The notes under the pieces were generated by a model, which ran no database searches, was not told where the DNA came from, and saw only the letters and a list, made by a program, of their open reading frames with translations. From Fundidesulfovibrio terrae (GTDB taxonomy: Bacteria; Desulfobacterota; Desulfovibrionia; Desulfovibrionales; Desulfovibrionaceae): 64,000 nt of DNA. Location of the stretch: contig NZ_JAKZFS010000002.1 of assembly GCF_022808915.1 (NCBI RefSeq), positions 434,001 to 498,000 of the forward strand, given 5' to 3'. Made by a program: the position numbers and the translations under genes. Shown one piece after another: positions 7,719-15,391 of this stretch. The first letter of the stretch is position 1. Each line of letters begins with the position of its first letter.

Positions 7719-9009
7719 GCTGAAACACCAGAACGTCGGAGCGGCCCGCGAAGGGCAGGACGAGCCTGGGCCTGAAACCGGCCTCCATGGCCGGTCCGGC
7801 CAGGGCCGCCTCCCAGGCGCGGGAGAGGTCGAGGTAGAGCAAGACGTTGGGGACGCCCTTTTCCGACAGCGCCTGGACGTGGGCGGCGAGATTGGCGGAT
7901 GCGTCCTCCCCGTCCAGCAGGGGCCGGAGCACCGCCAGCCCCTTGTTCTTGTCCAGCGTCGTGGAGAGGAGCGAGCGCTTGCGCTCGAAAGCGGCGGGGG
8001 GATGGGCCGTGAGGATGTCGCGGCACATGGCCAGCCGGTCGTACGCGCCGCGCAGGTATCCCTCCAGTTCGGGGGCGGCCCAGACCGTCTCGCCGGCGTC
8101 CTCGCGCAGGTGCCGGTAGAGCACGGGCTGCTCGCTCGGACCCTCCTGGCCGTGCAGGGTCAGGGAACCCAGGGACTCGAAGTAGCCGTCCGGGGCGTCG
8201 GGAGTGGCGCGTTCGCTGAAGACGATCTCCACTTTCTCGCGGGCCACGGCCGCCAGGAAGGCGTCCGTGAGCAGCCGGGCCACCTGGGCCGCATCCTCGG
8301 GCGGGGCGAAAACGAACGGGCCGGAAAAGGCCAGCCCCTTGTCGCCGGACCTGGCCCAGCACAGGATCCCGGCCGGATGGGACGCGGCGTCCTGGGCGAT
8401 GATGCTGAAAAAACGGCCCGCTCCGCTCATGTCGGCGAATTTTCCCGGCGTCTGGAAGCTGGCCGGGCAATGCCAGGCCGGATAGCGGGACGCGGCCAGG
8501 GCGGCCGCGTGCATGAGCAGGCTCGGGTCGCTCTCCAGGCCCGCCCGGTAGGGGGGGCGGATGGCCACGCACTGGCCCGGCGCTTCGGCTGGAGGGTAGG
8601 CCTTGTCCACTTCGGCGTGCAGGATGAAGGCGTCGCCGCCGTCCCGGTCGATGCGGAAGCGGTCCGCCACGCGCCCGGCCAGCATGAGGCTCAAGGGGTG
8701 CCCGGTCTCGCCGTCTCCGGCCGGAACGGCCGTGCAGCCCGCGTTGAGCGCGCCAAGGCACAGGCCGGATGCCTGGAAGCGGATGGAGGCGCACACTTGG
8801 TAGGGCTTGCCCGTGAGCACTGTCCGGATGGGGCCGTGTTCGGGGACCACCTGGGCGAGATAGGTGAAGAACTCCTCCACCGCCAGCTGGAAGCGCATCT
8901 GCTCGCGCGCCGCCAGCCCGCGCGACCGGGCCAGGGCCTCGGCCGCGGTGGTCAGGACGCGGGCGTACCCGATGTCGGGTGGTGTTTCCAATGAGAGGAT
9001 GGTGTCCAT
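7702..9009 (-). CDS. ATPase-like plus GNAT-like two-domain protein
   Basis: 435 residues. Residues about 1-150 (AREQMRFQLAVEEFFTYLAQ, then alternating beta strands) resemble the histidine-kinase-type ATPase fold of anti-sigma factors. The rest resembles the GNAT-like protein encoded at 574-1704, with LAASRYPAW, FFSIIAQD and a C-terminal VLPFAGRSDVLVFQH. Start: ATG 9009, with an adjacent GTG at 9012 also possible; neither has a strong ribosome site. It is first in the operon with the aminotransferase and MFS genes. An anti-sigma-like domain joined to an acetyltransferase-like domain would suit a regulated modifying enzyme, but the function is unknown. Confidence 0.7.
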   Translation of the reverse strand: MDTILSLETPPDIGYARVLTTAAEALARSRGLAAREQMRFQLAVEEFFTYLAQVVPEHGPIRTVLTGKPYQVCASIRFQASGLCLGALNAGCTAVPAGDGETGHPLSLMLAGRVADRFRIDRDGGDAFILHAEVDKAYPPAEAPGQCVAIRPPYRAGLESDPSLLMHAAALAASRYPAWHCPASFQTPGKFADMSGAGRFFSIIAQDAASHPAGILCWARSGDKGLAFSGPFVFAPPEDAAQVARLLTDAFLAAVAREKVEIVFSERATPDAPDGYFESLGSLTLHGQEGPSEQPVLYRHLREDAGETVWAAPELEGYLRGAYDRLAMCRDILTAHPPAAFERKRSLLSTTLDKNKGLAVLRPLLDGEDASANLAAHVQALSEKGVPNVLLYLDLSRAWEAALAGPAMEAGFRPRLVLPFAGRSDVLVFQHAQSD

Positions 9010-9102
9010 CACGACCGCCGTTCCACCGCCGTTGACAGCCCCATGCCCATGCGCGTGGGGCTGTTGCGGCGCGTAAGCGGTGGGTGTGCGCCGTCGGCAA
9101 AA

Positions 9103-9131
9103 AGCATAGCCCGATCAGGCCGTTCAGGCAA
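9103..9131 (-). promoter_or_regulatory. putative sigma-70 promoter for the 9009-5407 operon
   Basis: On the minus strand TTGCCT (9131-9126), a 17-base spacer and TATGCT (9108-9103) stand about 95 bases upstream of the start codon at 9009. The match is moderate. The rest of 9132-9339 shows no other element I can name. Confidence 0.4.
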
Positions 9132-9339
9132 ACTGCCGAGGCCGCGCGCGACCGAAAGAGATTTCTGGATCAGGCCGCCTCCGGTATGCTATTCACGGGA
9201 TGCGGACTTTGATTTCGGACGACGGCAACTGGATCATTGGGGTGGCGGATAATTCTGTGCCGGGACGGTGCGACTCGCCACGAACGCAGGAATCAGGACG
9301 CGCAGCATCCGTGACATGAAATTTATTTTGAGATTTGCC

Positions 9340-9369
9340 TTTACATTTTTCTGAACGTGTGCATATAAG
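9340..9369 (+). promoter_or_regulatory. sigma-70 promoter of the RRM gene
   Basis: TTTACA at 9340-9345, an 18-base spacer and TATAAG at 9364-9369, with an extended -10 TGCA just before it. The expected start near 9376 gives a leader of about 104 bases, A-rich near its end. A long leader is typical of cold-regulated RNA-binding protein genes. Confidence 0.55.
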
Positions 9370-9479
9370 TGTACGGTCGAGTCGAACAACGAGCATGAAT
9401 TTTTTGGATCTTGGGCTTTTCCGATGTGCAGCTCCAAGCGATGCGAAAAAAACAGTGCCAAAAAAGGGAGCAACAGCCC

Positions 9480-9764
9480 ATGTCTAAGAAACTCTATGTT
9501 GGAAATCTTTCCTTCAATTCCACCGAAGACGACATCCGTAACCAGTTCGCCACCTTCGGCGAAGTCATCAGCGTCAGCCTCATCACCGATCGCGAAACCG
9601 GCCGCCTCCGCGGTTTCGGCTTCGTGGAGATGGACGACGAAGGCGCCAAGGCGGCCATCCAGGGCATGGACGGCAAGGACTTCGGCGGCCGCACTCTGAA
9701 GGTCAACGAAGCCGAGGAAAGGTCCCGCTCCGGCGGCGGCCGTGGCGGAGACCGCCGCTGGTAG
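9480..9764 (+). CDS. small RRM-type RNA-binding protein
   Basis: 94 residues, a single RNA-recognition motif of the bacterial Rbp type. RNP2 is LYVGNL near residue 5 and RNP1 is RGFGFVEM near residue 44, with a basic, glycine- and arginine-rich tail (SGGGRGGDRRW). The ATG at 9480 is chosen because AAGGGAG lies about ten bases upstream and the RRM begins at once; an in-frame ATG at 9411 would add 23 residues with no domain value. It has its own promoter and a strong terminator, so it is monocistronic. Such proteins bind single-stranded RNA and are often cold-induced. Confidence 0.93.
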   Translation: MSKKLYVGNLSFNSTEDDIRNQFATFGEVISVSLITDRETGRLRGFGFVEMDDEGAKAAIQGMDGKDFGGRTLKVNEAEERSRSGGGRGGDRRW

Positions 9765-9802
9765 TATCAAGAATTCTTAACGGGCGCAGCCCGTTATAAG
9801 TG

Positions 9803-9834
9803 AAGGGCCAGGACAATCTCCTGGCCCTTTTTCA
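9803..9834 (+). terminator. strong intrinsic terminator of the RRM gene
   Basis: A perfect 11-base-pair stem, AAGGGCCAGGA (9803-9813) with TCCTGGCCCTT (9819-9829), has a five-base loop and runs into T-rich sequence (TTTTTC). A smaller hairpin, CGGGCGCAGCCCG, precedes it at 9781-9793. Confidence 0.9.
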
Positions 9835-10010
9835 TTTTCCGCATCGTACGTTCTCTTTGGCGCGATCACTCTTCCAAACGAATTCAAGACTCCTTTTCTC
9901 TCCCGCTCCGGTATACTGAGCCAAATTGTCACACCTCGTCTGCGGGGTATGTCATTTTGACCCACTCGAGTCTATTCCTTCATAATAATTGGCTTAATTT
10001 TGCACCTTCG

Positions 10011-10029
10011 TCCCGGGGAAGTTCCGGGA
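10011..10029 (+). promoter_or_regulatory. candidate activator site upstream of adh
   Basis: TCCCGG (10011-10016), seven bases, CCGGGA (10024-10029) form an inverted repeat centred about 137 bases before the predicted adh transcription start, the usual distance for a sigma-54 activator site. It can also be read as a direct repeat of CCGGGGAAGT/CCGGGAAGTC, so the assignment is tentative. The rest of 9835-10129 is unassigned and comparatively AT-rich. Confidence 0.3.
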
Positions 10030-10129
10030 AGTCCTGGCCCGGCTCCTGCGGACAAGACAAGTTGCGTCCTCCCAGAGGCCACGAATCGCCTTCATCAGTC
10101 CAGCGTACTGAATTCAAAGAACAAAAAAG

Positions 10130-10146
10130 TTGGCCTGAAAGTTGCC
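10130..10146 (+). promoter_or_regulatory. sigma-54 promoter of the adh-hdr-flx operon
   Basis: TTGGCCTGAAAGTTGCC: GG at 10132-10133 and GC at 10144-10145 are separated by exactly ten bases, with TTGGC and TTGC both matching the -24/-12 consensus. The start of transcription would be near 10157, leaving a 59-base leader. The NtrC-type regulator at the end of this operon (21976-23307) is the obvious candidate activator. Confidence 0.8.
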
Positions 10147-10215
10147 TTGGAGAGGGAAAGCACGCGCAACGCCCTGCGCGAACACAACCAACCCCAACCC
10201 AAGGAGATGAAAGTC

Positions 10216-11397
10216 ATGGCTGTGATCGAACAAGTCTACGGTTTCTTCATCCCTAGCGTTACCCTGATCGGCATCGGCGCCTCCAAGGCCATCCCTGAGA
10301 AGATCAAGGCCCTCGGCGGTTCCAAGCCCCTCATCGTCACTGACAAGGGTATCGTGAAGGCGGGCATCTGCAAGCAGATCACCGACCTGCTCGACGCGGC
10401 CAAGATGTCCTACGTGGTCTACGACGACACCATCCCCAACCCCACGGACGAGAACGTTCACTCCGGCGTCGAAGTCTACAAGAAGAACAAGTGCGACAGC
10501 CTGATCACCCTGGGCGGCGGTTCTTCCCACGACTGCGGCAAGGGCATCGGCCTCGTGGTCGCCAACGGCGGCAAGATCCACGACTTCGAGGGCGTGGACA
10601 AGTCCACCAAGCCCATGCCTCCCTACCTGGCCGTGAACACCACCGCGGGCACCGCCTCCGAAATGACCCGCTTCTGCATCATCACCGACCTGTCCCGCCA
10701 CGTGAAGATGGCCATCGTGGACTGGCGCGTCACCCCCAACATGGCCATCGACGATCCCATGCTGATGGTCGGCATGCCCCCGTCGCTTACCGCGGCCACC
10801 GGCATGGACGCCCTGACCCACGCCGTGGAAGCCTACGTTTCCACCATCGCCACCCCCATGACCGACTCGGCCGCCGAGAAGGCCATCGAGCTGATCTTCA
10901 AGTCCCTGCGCAAGGCCGTGGCCAACGGCAAGGACCTGTCCGCCCGCGAAGACATGTGCTTCGCCCAGTACCTGGCCGGCATGGCCTTCAACAACGCCAG
11001 CCTCGGCCACGTGCACGCCATGGCTCACCAGCTGGGCGGCTTCTACGACCTGCCCCACGGCGAGTGCAACGCCATCCTGCTTCCCCATGTCGAGAAATTC
11101 AACCTGATCGCCAAGGTGGAGCGTTTCGCCAAGATGGCCCAGATCATGGGCGAGAACATCGAAGGGCTGTCCCCGCGCAAGGCCGCCGAAAAGGCCCTGG
11201 ACGCCATCAGGGAACTGTCCTCCGACGTGGGCATCCCGGCCGGTCTGGTGGAGCTCGGCAAGCGTTACGGCAAGGACGTCAAGGCCAAGGACATCGAGAC
11301 CATGACCAAGAACGCCCAGAAGGACGCCTGCGGCCTGACCAACCCCCGCTGCCCGTCGGACAAGGACGTTACCGCCATCTACACCGCGGCCCTGTAG
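10216..11397 (+). CDS. adh: iron-containing alcohol dehydrogenase
   Basis: 393 residues, group III (iron-type) alcohol dehydrogenase that interconverts primary alcohols and aldehydes with NAD(H). The nucleotide site GGGSSHDCGKG lies near residue 97. Metal ligands sit in TGMDALTHAVEAY near residue 196 and in GHVHAMAHQLGGF and DLPHGECNA near 265-280. The ATG at 10216 is used because AAGGAG ends ten bases upstream; the in-frame ATG at 10207 would touch that site. Codon choice is strongly biased to preferred C-ending codons, unlike its neighbours, suggesting very high expression. It heads the hdr-flx genes, and the same order is known in Desulfovibrio vulgaris, where this enzyme supplies NADH from ethanol. 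Confidence 0.93.
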   Translation: MAVIEQVYGFFIPSVTLIGIGASKAIPEKIKALGGSKPLIVTDKGIVKAGICKQITDLLDAAKMSYVVYDDTIPNPTDENVHSGVEVYKKNKCDSLITLGGGSSHDCGKGIGLVVANGGKIHDFEGVDKSTKPMPPYLAVNTTAGTASEMTRFCIITDLSRHVKMAIVDWRVTPNMAIDDPMLMVGMPPSLTAATGMDALTHAVEAYVSTIATPMTDSAAEKAIELIFKSLRKAVANGKDLSAREDMCFAQYLAGMAFNNASLGHVHAMAHQLGGFYDLPHGECNAILLPHVEKFNLIAKVERFAKMAQIMGENIEGLSPRKAAEKALDAIRELSSDVGIPAGLVELGKRYGKDVKAKDIETMTKNAQKDACGLTNPRCPSDKDVTAIYTAAL

Positions 11398-11421
11398 TAA
11401 ACACGCCACACCGCTTCGCGC

Positions 11422-11451
11422 GGCCCGGGGAGACGCAGGACTCCCCGGGCC
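11422..11451 (+). other. intercistronic GC hairpin between adh and hdrC
   Basis: GGCCCGGGGAG (11422-11432) and CTCCCCGGGCC (11441-11451) form a perfect 11-pair stem with an eight-base loop, and no U-tract follows. It could stabilise the adh transcript 3' end or partly terminate, lowering hdr-flx expression relative to adh. Confidence 0.7.
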
Positions 11452-11488
11452 TTGCGGGCGACACCCTCAAGCCACGGAAAGCATACTT

Positions 11489-12052
11489 ATGGATGGAGTG
11501 AACTTGAACGCGTCCTACGACGCGGGCTTCGTGGAGCAGGTCCAGCAGGAGAGCGGGCAGAACATGAGCCTGTGCTACCAGTGCGGCAACTGCACGGCCG
11601 GATGCCCCTACACCTTCGTCTACGACATCCCGGTGAGCCAGATCATGCGCCTGGTGCAGGCCGGCCAGAAGCGCAGGGTGCTGGAATGCGCGTCCCTGTG
11701 GCTGTGCGCCACGTGCGAGTCCTGCACCACCCGCTGCCCCAACGAGATCGACGTGGCCCGGGTGATGGACGTGCTGCGCCATATGTCGCGGCGCCAGGGC
11801 TTCGCGGCAAGGCGGCCGGTGAAGGTGTTCTGGGACACCTTCCTGGAGTCCGTGCGCAGGCACGGCCGGGTGTTCGAGGCTGGGCTCCTGGCCAGCTACG
11901 TGACCAAGACCGGGCGTGTCTGGACCGACATGGACCTGGCCCCGCGCATCCTGCCCAAGGGCAAGCTCAAGCTCAAACCCCATCCCATCCAGGGCAGGGA
12001 AGAGATGGAAAAGATATTCAAGCGTTTCGAAGCGCGTGGAGGCCGTTCATGA
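11489..12052 (+). CDS. hdrC: heterodisulfide reductase-like subunit C
   Basis: 187 residues with two [4Fe-4S] ferredoxin motifs, CYQCGNCTAGCP near residue 28 and CATCESCTTRCP near residue 72. It is the electron-relay subunit of an HdrABC complex that acts with Flx proteins in the cytoplasm. Length is normal. The start at ATG 11489 has no strong ribosome site. The gene overlaps hdrB by four bases. In sulfate reducers the complex is thought to reduce the DsrC trisulfide or a similar disulfide; that partner is known from the family and is not visible here. Confidence 0.9.
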   Translation: MDGVNLNASYDAGFVEQVQQESGQNMSLCYQCGNCTAGCPYTFVYDIPVSQIMRLVQAGQKRRVLECASLWLCATCESCTTRCPNEIDVARVMDVLRHMSRRQGFAARRPVKVFWDTFLESVRRHGRVFEAGLLASYVTKTGRVWTDMDLAPRILPKGKLKLKPHPIQGREEMEKIFKRFEARGGRS

Positions 12053-12972
12053 CCGAAGCCACCTACGCATATTACCCCGGCTGCTCGGGCCTGGGCACGT
12101 CCATCGAATACGACAGCTCCTCCCGGGCGGTCTGCCGGGCGCTGTTCATGAAGATTTCCGACGTGCCCGACTGGAGCTGCTGCGGTTCCACCCCGGCCCA
12201 CACCGTGGACCACGTGCTCTCGGCGGCCCTGTCCGCGCGCAACCTGGCCCTGGTCGAGTCCATGGGACTCGACACGGTGGTGACGCCGTGCCCCAGTTGC
12301 CTGACCAACCTGCGCACGGCGTGCCACCGCATGGAGGACGCCGCCTTCAGCGCCGAAGTGAACGCCCTGCTGGACACTCCCTTCAAGGGGACGGTGCAGG
12401 CCAAGTCGCTTCTGCAGGCGCTCATCGAGGACGTCGGGCTGGAGATGATCGCCGCGTCCACCGTGAAGCCGCTCACGGGCCTCAAGGTCGCGCCGTACTA
12501 CGGCTGCATCATGAACCGGCCCCCGGAGCTCATGCGCTTCGACGACCACGAGAACCCCGTGGCCATGGACCGCATCCTCGAGGCCATGGGGGCCGAGGTG
12601 GTCCCCTTCCCGCTTAAGGTGGAGTGCTGCGGCGCCTCCTTCGGGGTGCCCCGCAAGGACGTGGTGGCCAAGCTCTCGGGGCGGCTTCTTGAGACCGCCC
12701 GCGAACTGGGCGCGGACGCCATGGTCACGGCCTGCCCCCTGTGCCAGATGAACCTGGACCTCCGGCAGGAGCAGGCATCCCGGGCGGTCGGGACGCATTT
12801 CGAAATGCCGGTGTTCTATTTCACCCAGCTCATGGGTCTGGCCATGGGCGTGGCCGAGGCTGAGCTCGGGTTCGACAAGATCTGCGTGAGCCCCGCTCGG
12901 GCCCTGAGCCTCATAGGCTCGCCCGCGAGCAAGCCCGAGGGGCGCAAAGCGACATCCGGGGGGCAGGCATGA
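12049..12972 (+). CDS. hdrB: heterodisulfide reductase-like subunit B
   Basis: 307 residues with two CCG domains that bind the noncubane [4Fe-4S] clusters where the disulfide is cleaved. The first has WSCCGSTPAH near residue 43 plus CPSC near 84. The second has VECCGASFG near residue 192 plus CPLC near 228. The start ATG overlaps the hdrC stop and the end overlaps hdrA by four bases. The C-terminal 40 residues after MGVAEAELG are proline- and serine-rich and variable. Confidence 0.92.
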   Translation: MTEATYAYYPGCSGLGTSIEYDSSSRAVCRALFMKISDVPDWSCCGSTPAHTVDHVLSAALSARNLALVESMGLDTVVTPCPSCLTNLRTACHRMEDAAFSAEVNALLDTPFKGTVQAKSLLQALIEDVGLEMIAASTVKPLTGLKVAPYYGCIMNRPPELMRFDDHENPVAMDRILEAMGAEVVPFPLKVECCGASFGVPRKDVVAKLSGRLLETARELGADAMVTACPLCQMNLDLRQEQASRAVGTHFEMPVFYFTQLMGLAMGVAEAELGFDKICVSPARALSLIGSPASKPEGRKATSGGQA

Positions 12973-14927
12973 AGATCGGCGTATTCGTCTGCCACTGCGG
13001 CAGCAACATCGAGGGGACTGTGGACACGGCCGCCGTGGCCAGGGCCTCCATGGACTTTCCCGAGGTCGCCTACGCCGAGGACGTGATGTACTCCTGCTCC
13101 GAGCCCGGCCAGGAAGCCATCATCGAGGCCGTGCGCACCAAGGGGCTCACCGGCGTGGTCGTGGCCTCCTGCACGCCGCGCATGCACGAGCCCACCTTCC
13201 GCCGGGCCGTGGAGCGCGCGGGCCTGAACCGCTACATGCTGGAGATGGCCAACATCCGTGAGCACGTCTCCTGGATCGGCAAGGACCGCGAGGCCAACAC
13301 CAACAAGGCCGCGGACCTCGTCCGCATCGCGGTGGAGAAGCTTCGCCGCAACCGGCCGCTCACTCCCAAAAGTTTCGACATCACCAGGCGGGTATTGGTG
13401 ATCGGCGGCGGCGTGGCCGGAATCCAGGCCGCGCTGGACTGTGCCGACGGGGGGATGGAGGTGGTCCTCGTGGAGAGGACCTCCTCCATCGGCGGCAAGA
13501 TGTCCAAGCTGGACAAGACCTTTCCCACCGTGGACTGCTCCAGCTGCATCCTGGGGCCAAAGATGGTGGACGTGGCCCAGCACCCCAACATCACCCTCTA
13601 CGCCTACTCCGAGGTCGAGGAAATCTCGGGCTACGTGGGCAACTTCGACGTGAAGGTGCGCAAGAAGGCCAGCTACGTGGACTGGTCCAAGTGCACGGGC
13701 TGCGGGGCCTGCATGGAGAAATGCCCCAGCAAGAAGTCCCTGGACCGATTCAACGAAGGGCTCGGCGGGGCTCCGGCCATCAACATCCCGTTCCCCCAGG
13801 CCATCCCCAAGAAGGCGGTCATCGACCCGCAGTTCTGCCGCCAGTTCATCAAGGGCAAGTGCGGCGTGTGCGCCAAGATGTGCCCCACCGGGGCCATCGA
13901 CTACAAGATGGCCGACGAGATCGTGGAGGAGAAGATCGGGGCCATCGTGGCCGCCACTGGCTTCGACCTCTTCGACCACTCCAAGTACGGCGAATACGGC
14001 GGCGGGCGCTACCCCGACGTGATCACCTCGCTGCAGTACGAGCGCCTGCTCTCTGCCTCCGGCCCCACGGGCGGGCACATCAAGCGCCCCTCCGACGGCA
14101 AGGAGCCCAAGAACGTGGTGTTCATCCAGTGCGTGGGCTCGCGCGATAAGTCGGTGGACCGCCCGTACTGTTCCGGATTCTGCTGCATGTACACGGCCAA
14201 GCAGGCCATCCTCACCAAGGACCACATCCCGGACAGCCAGTCCTACGTGTTCTACATGGACATCCGCGCTCCCGGAAAGATGTACGACGAGTTCACCCGC
14301 CGGGCCATGGAAGAGTACGGCGCGCGCTACGTGCGCGGGCGCGTGTCCATGATCGTGCCCAAGAACGACAAGCTGCTGGTGCGCGGGGCGGACACCCTCA
14401 TGGGCACCCAGGTGGAGGTCGAGGCGGACCTGGTGGTGCTGGCCGTGGGCGCGGAAGCCGCCACGGGCTCGCCCCAGCTGGCCGAGAAGCTGCGCATCTC
14501 CTACGACAAGTACGGCTACTTCATGGAGAGCCACCCCAAGCTCAGGCCCGTGGAGACCAACACGGCCGGAGTCTACCTGGCCGGATGCGCCCAGGGCCCC
14601 AAGGACATCCCGTCCTCGGTGGGGCAGGGCAGCGCGGCGGCCGCCAAGGTGCTGGGGCTCTTCTCCAAGCAGAAGCTCGAGAGCGATCCCCAGATATCCC
14701 AGGTGAACCTGGCCCGCTGCGTCGGCTGCGGCAAGTGCGTGAGCACCTGCCCGTTCGGGGCCATCCACATGATCGACTTCCGGGGCCAGGAAAAGGCCGA
14801 GGTCATCGAGACGGTCTGCCAGGGCTGCGGCATCTGCGCCGTGACCTGCCCGCAGGGGGCCGTGCAGCTCGAGCACTTCACCGACAACCAGATTCTCGCG
14901 GAGGTGGAAGCGTTATGCCGGTTCTAG
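12969..14927 (+). CDS. hdrA: heterodisulfide reductase-like subunit A, flavin-bifurcating
   Basis: 652 residues. The N-terminal part has VCHCGSNI. An FAD-binding GGGVAGIQAALD follows near residue 144, and ferredoxin motifs appear at CTGCGACMEKCP near 241 and CGVCAKMCP near 298. After the thioredoxin-reductase-like domain, two C-terminal clusters follow at CVGCGKCVSTCP near 584 and CQGCGICAVTCP near 618. This is the full HdrA layout, whose FAD splits electron pairs between ferredoxin and the HdrB disulfide. Neighbours are hdrB and flxD, each overlapping. With Flx supplying NADH electrons the complex should couple NADH oxidation to ferredoxin and disulfide reduction. Confidence 0.94.
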   Translation: MKIGVFVCHCGSNIEGTVDTAAVARASMDFPEVAYAEDVMYSCSEPGQEAIIEAVRTKGLTGVVVASCTPRMHEPTFRRAVERAGLNRYMLEMANIREHVSWIGKDREANTNKAADLVRIAVEKLRRNRPLTPKSFDITRRVLVIGGGVAGIQAALDCADGGMEVVLVERTSSIGGKMSKLDKTFPTVDCSSCILGPKMVDVAQHPNITLYAYSEVEEISGYVGNFDVKVRKKASYVDWSKCTGCGACMEKCPSKKSLDRFNEGLGGAPAINIPFPQAIPKKAVIDPQFCRQFIKGKCGVCAKMCPTGAIDYKMADEIVEEKIGAIVAATGFDLFDHSKYGEYGGGRYPDVITSLQYERLLSASGPTGGHIKRPSDGKEPKNVVFIQCVGSRDKSVDRPYCSGFCCMYTAKQAILTKDHIPDSQSYVFYMDIRAPGKMYDEFTRRAMEEYGARYVRGRVSMIVPKNDKLLVRGADTLMGTQVEVEADLVVLAVGAEAATGSPQLAEKLRISYDKYGYFMESHPKLRPVETNTAGVYLAGCAQGPKDIPSSVGQGSAAAAKVLGLFSKQKLESDPQISQVNLARCVGCGKCVSTCPFGAIHMIDFRGQEKAEVIETVCQGCGICAVTCPQGAVQLEHFTDNQILAEVEALCRF

Positions 14928-15391
14928 CAGGCAAGGAACTGCGCATCGTCGGATTCCTGTGCAACTGGTGCTCCTACGGCGGCGCGGACACGGCCGGGGT
15001 GGGACGCTTCACCCAGCCCACGGACCTGCGCATCATCCGGGTGCCGTGCTCGGGGCGCATCGATCCGCTGTTCATCGTCAAGGCGCTCCTGGGCGGGGCC
15101 GACGGCGTGCTGGTCTCGGGGTGCCATCCCCGCGACTGCCATTACGCCAGCGGCAACTTCTACGCCCGGCGCAGGCTGGAGGTGCTCAAGGGCATGCTGC
15201 CGATCCTGGGCATCGAGCCGGGGCGCTTCGAATACACCTGGGTGTCGGCCTCGGAAGGGCAGCGCTGGCAGCATGTGGTCACCACCTTCACCAACCAGAT
15301 CCACGCCCTCGGGCCCACGCCCGTGAAGGACGTCCTGGGGGCCTGCCAGGGACTCCCCTCGCTCAAAGGAGGCGACCGTGCAGTCGCTTGA
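14915..15391 (+). CDS. flxD: FlxD / MvhD-like [2Fe-2S] protein
   Basis: 158 residues of the MvhD family, which links an electron-input module to HdrA through a [2Fe-2S] cluster. Conserved cysteines lie in FLCNWCSYGG near residue 15, VPCSGRID near 45 and SGCHPRDCHY near 69. The first codon overlaps the end of hdrA by 13 bases and the end overlaps flxC by 14 bases, so translation is coupled. The position between hdrA and the NADH-oxidising subunits matches the known flx locus. Confidence 0.88.
   Translation: MPVLAGKELRIVGFLCNWCSYGGADTAGVGRFTQPTDLRIIRVPCSGRIDPLFIVKALLGGADGVLVSGCHPRDCHYASGNFYARRRLEVLKGMLPILGIEPGRFEYTWVSASEGQRWQHVVTTFTNQIHALGPTPVKDVLGACQGLPSLKGGDRAVA

Noticed and set aside
9989-10004. 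TTGGCTTAATTTTGCA as a sigma-54 promoter for adh
   Set aside because: The GG and GC elements are nine bases apart instead of ten, and a correctly spaced promoter exists at 10130-10146.
10114-11409. A 431-codon open frame antisense to adh
   Set aside because: It is rich in Gly, His, Val and Asp with no domain pattern, as expected from the strong codon bias of adh on the other strand.
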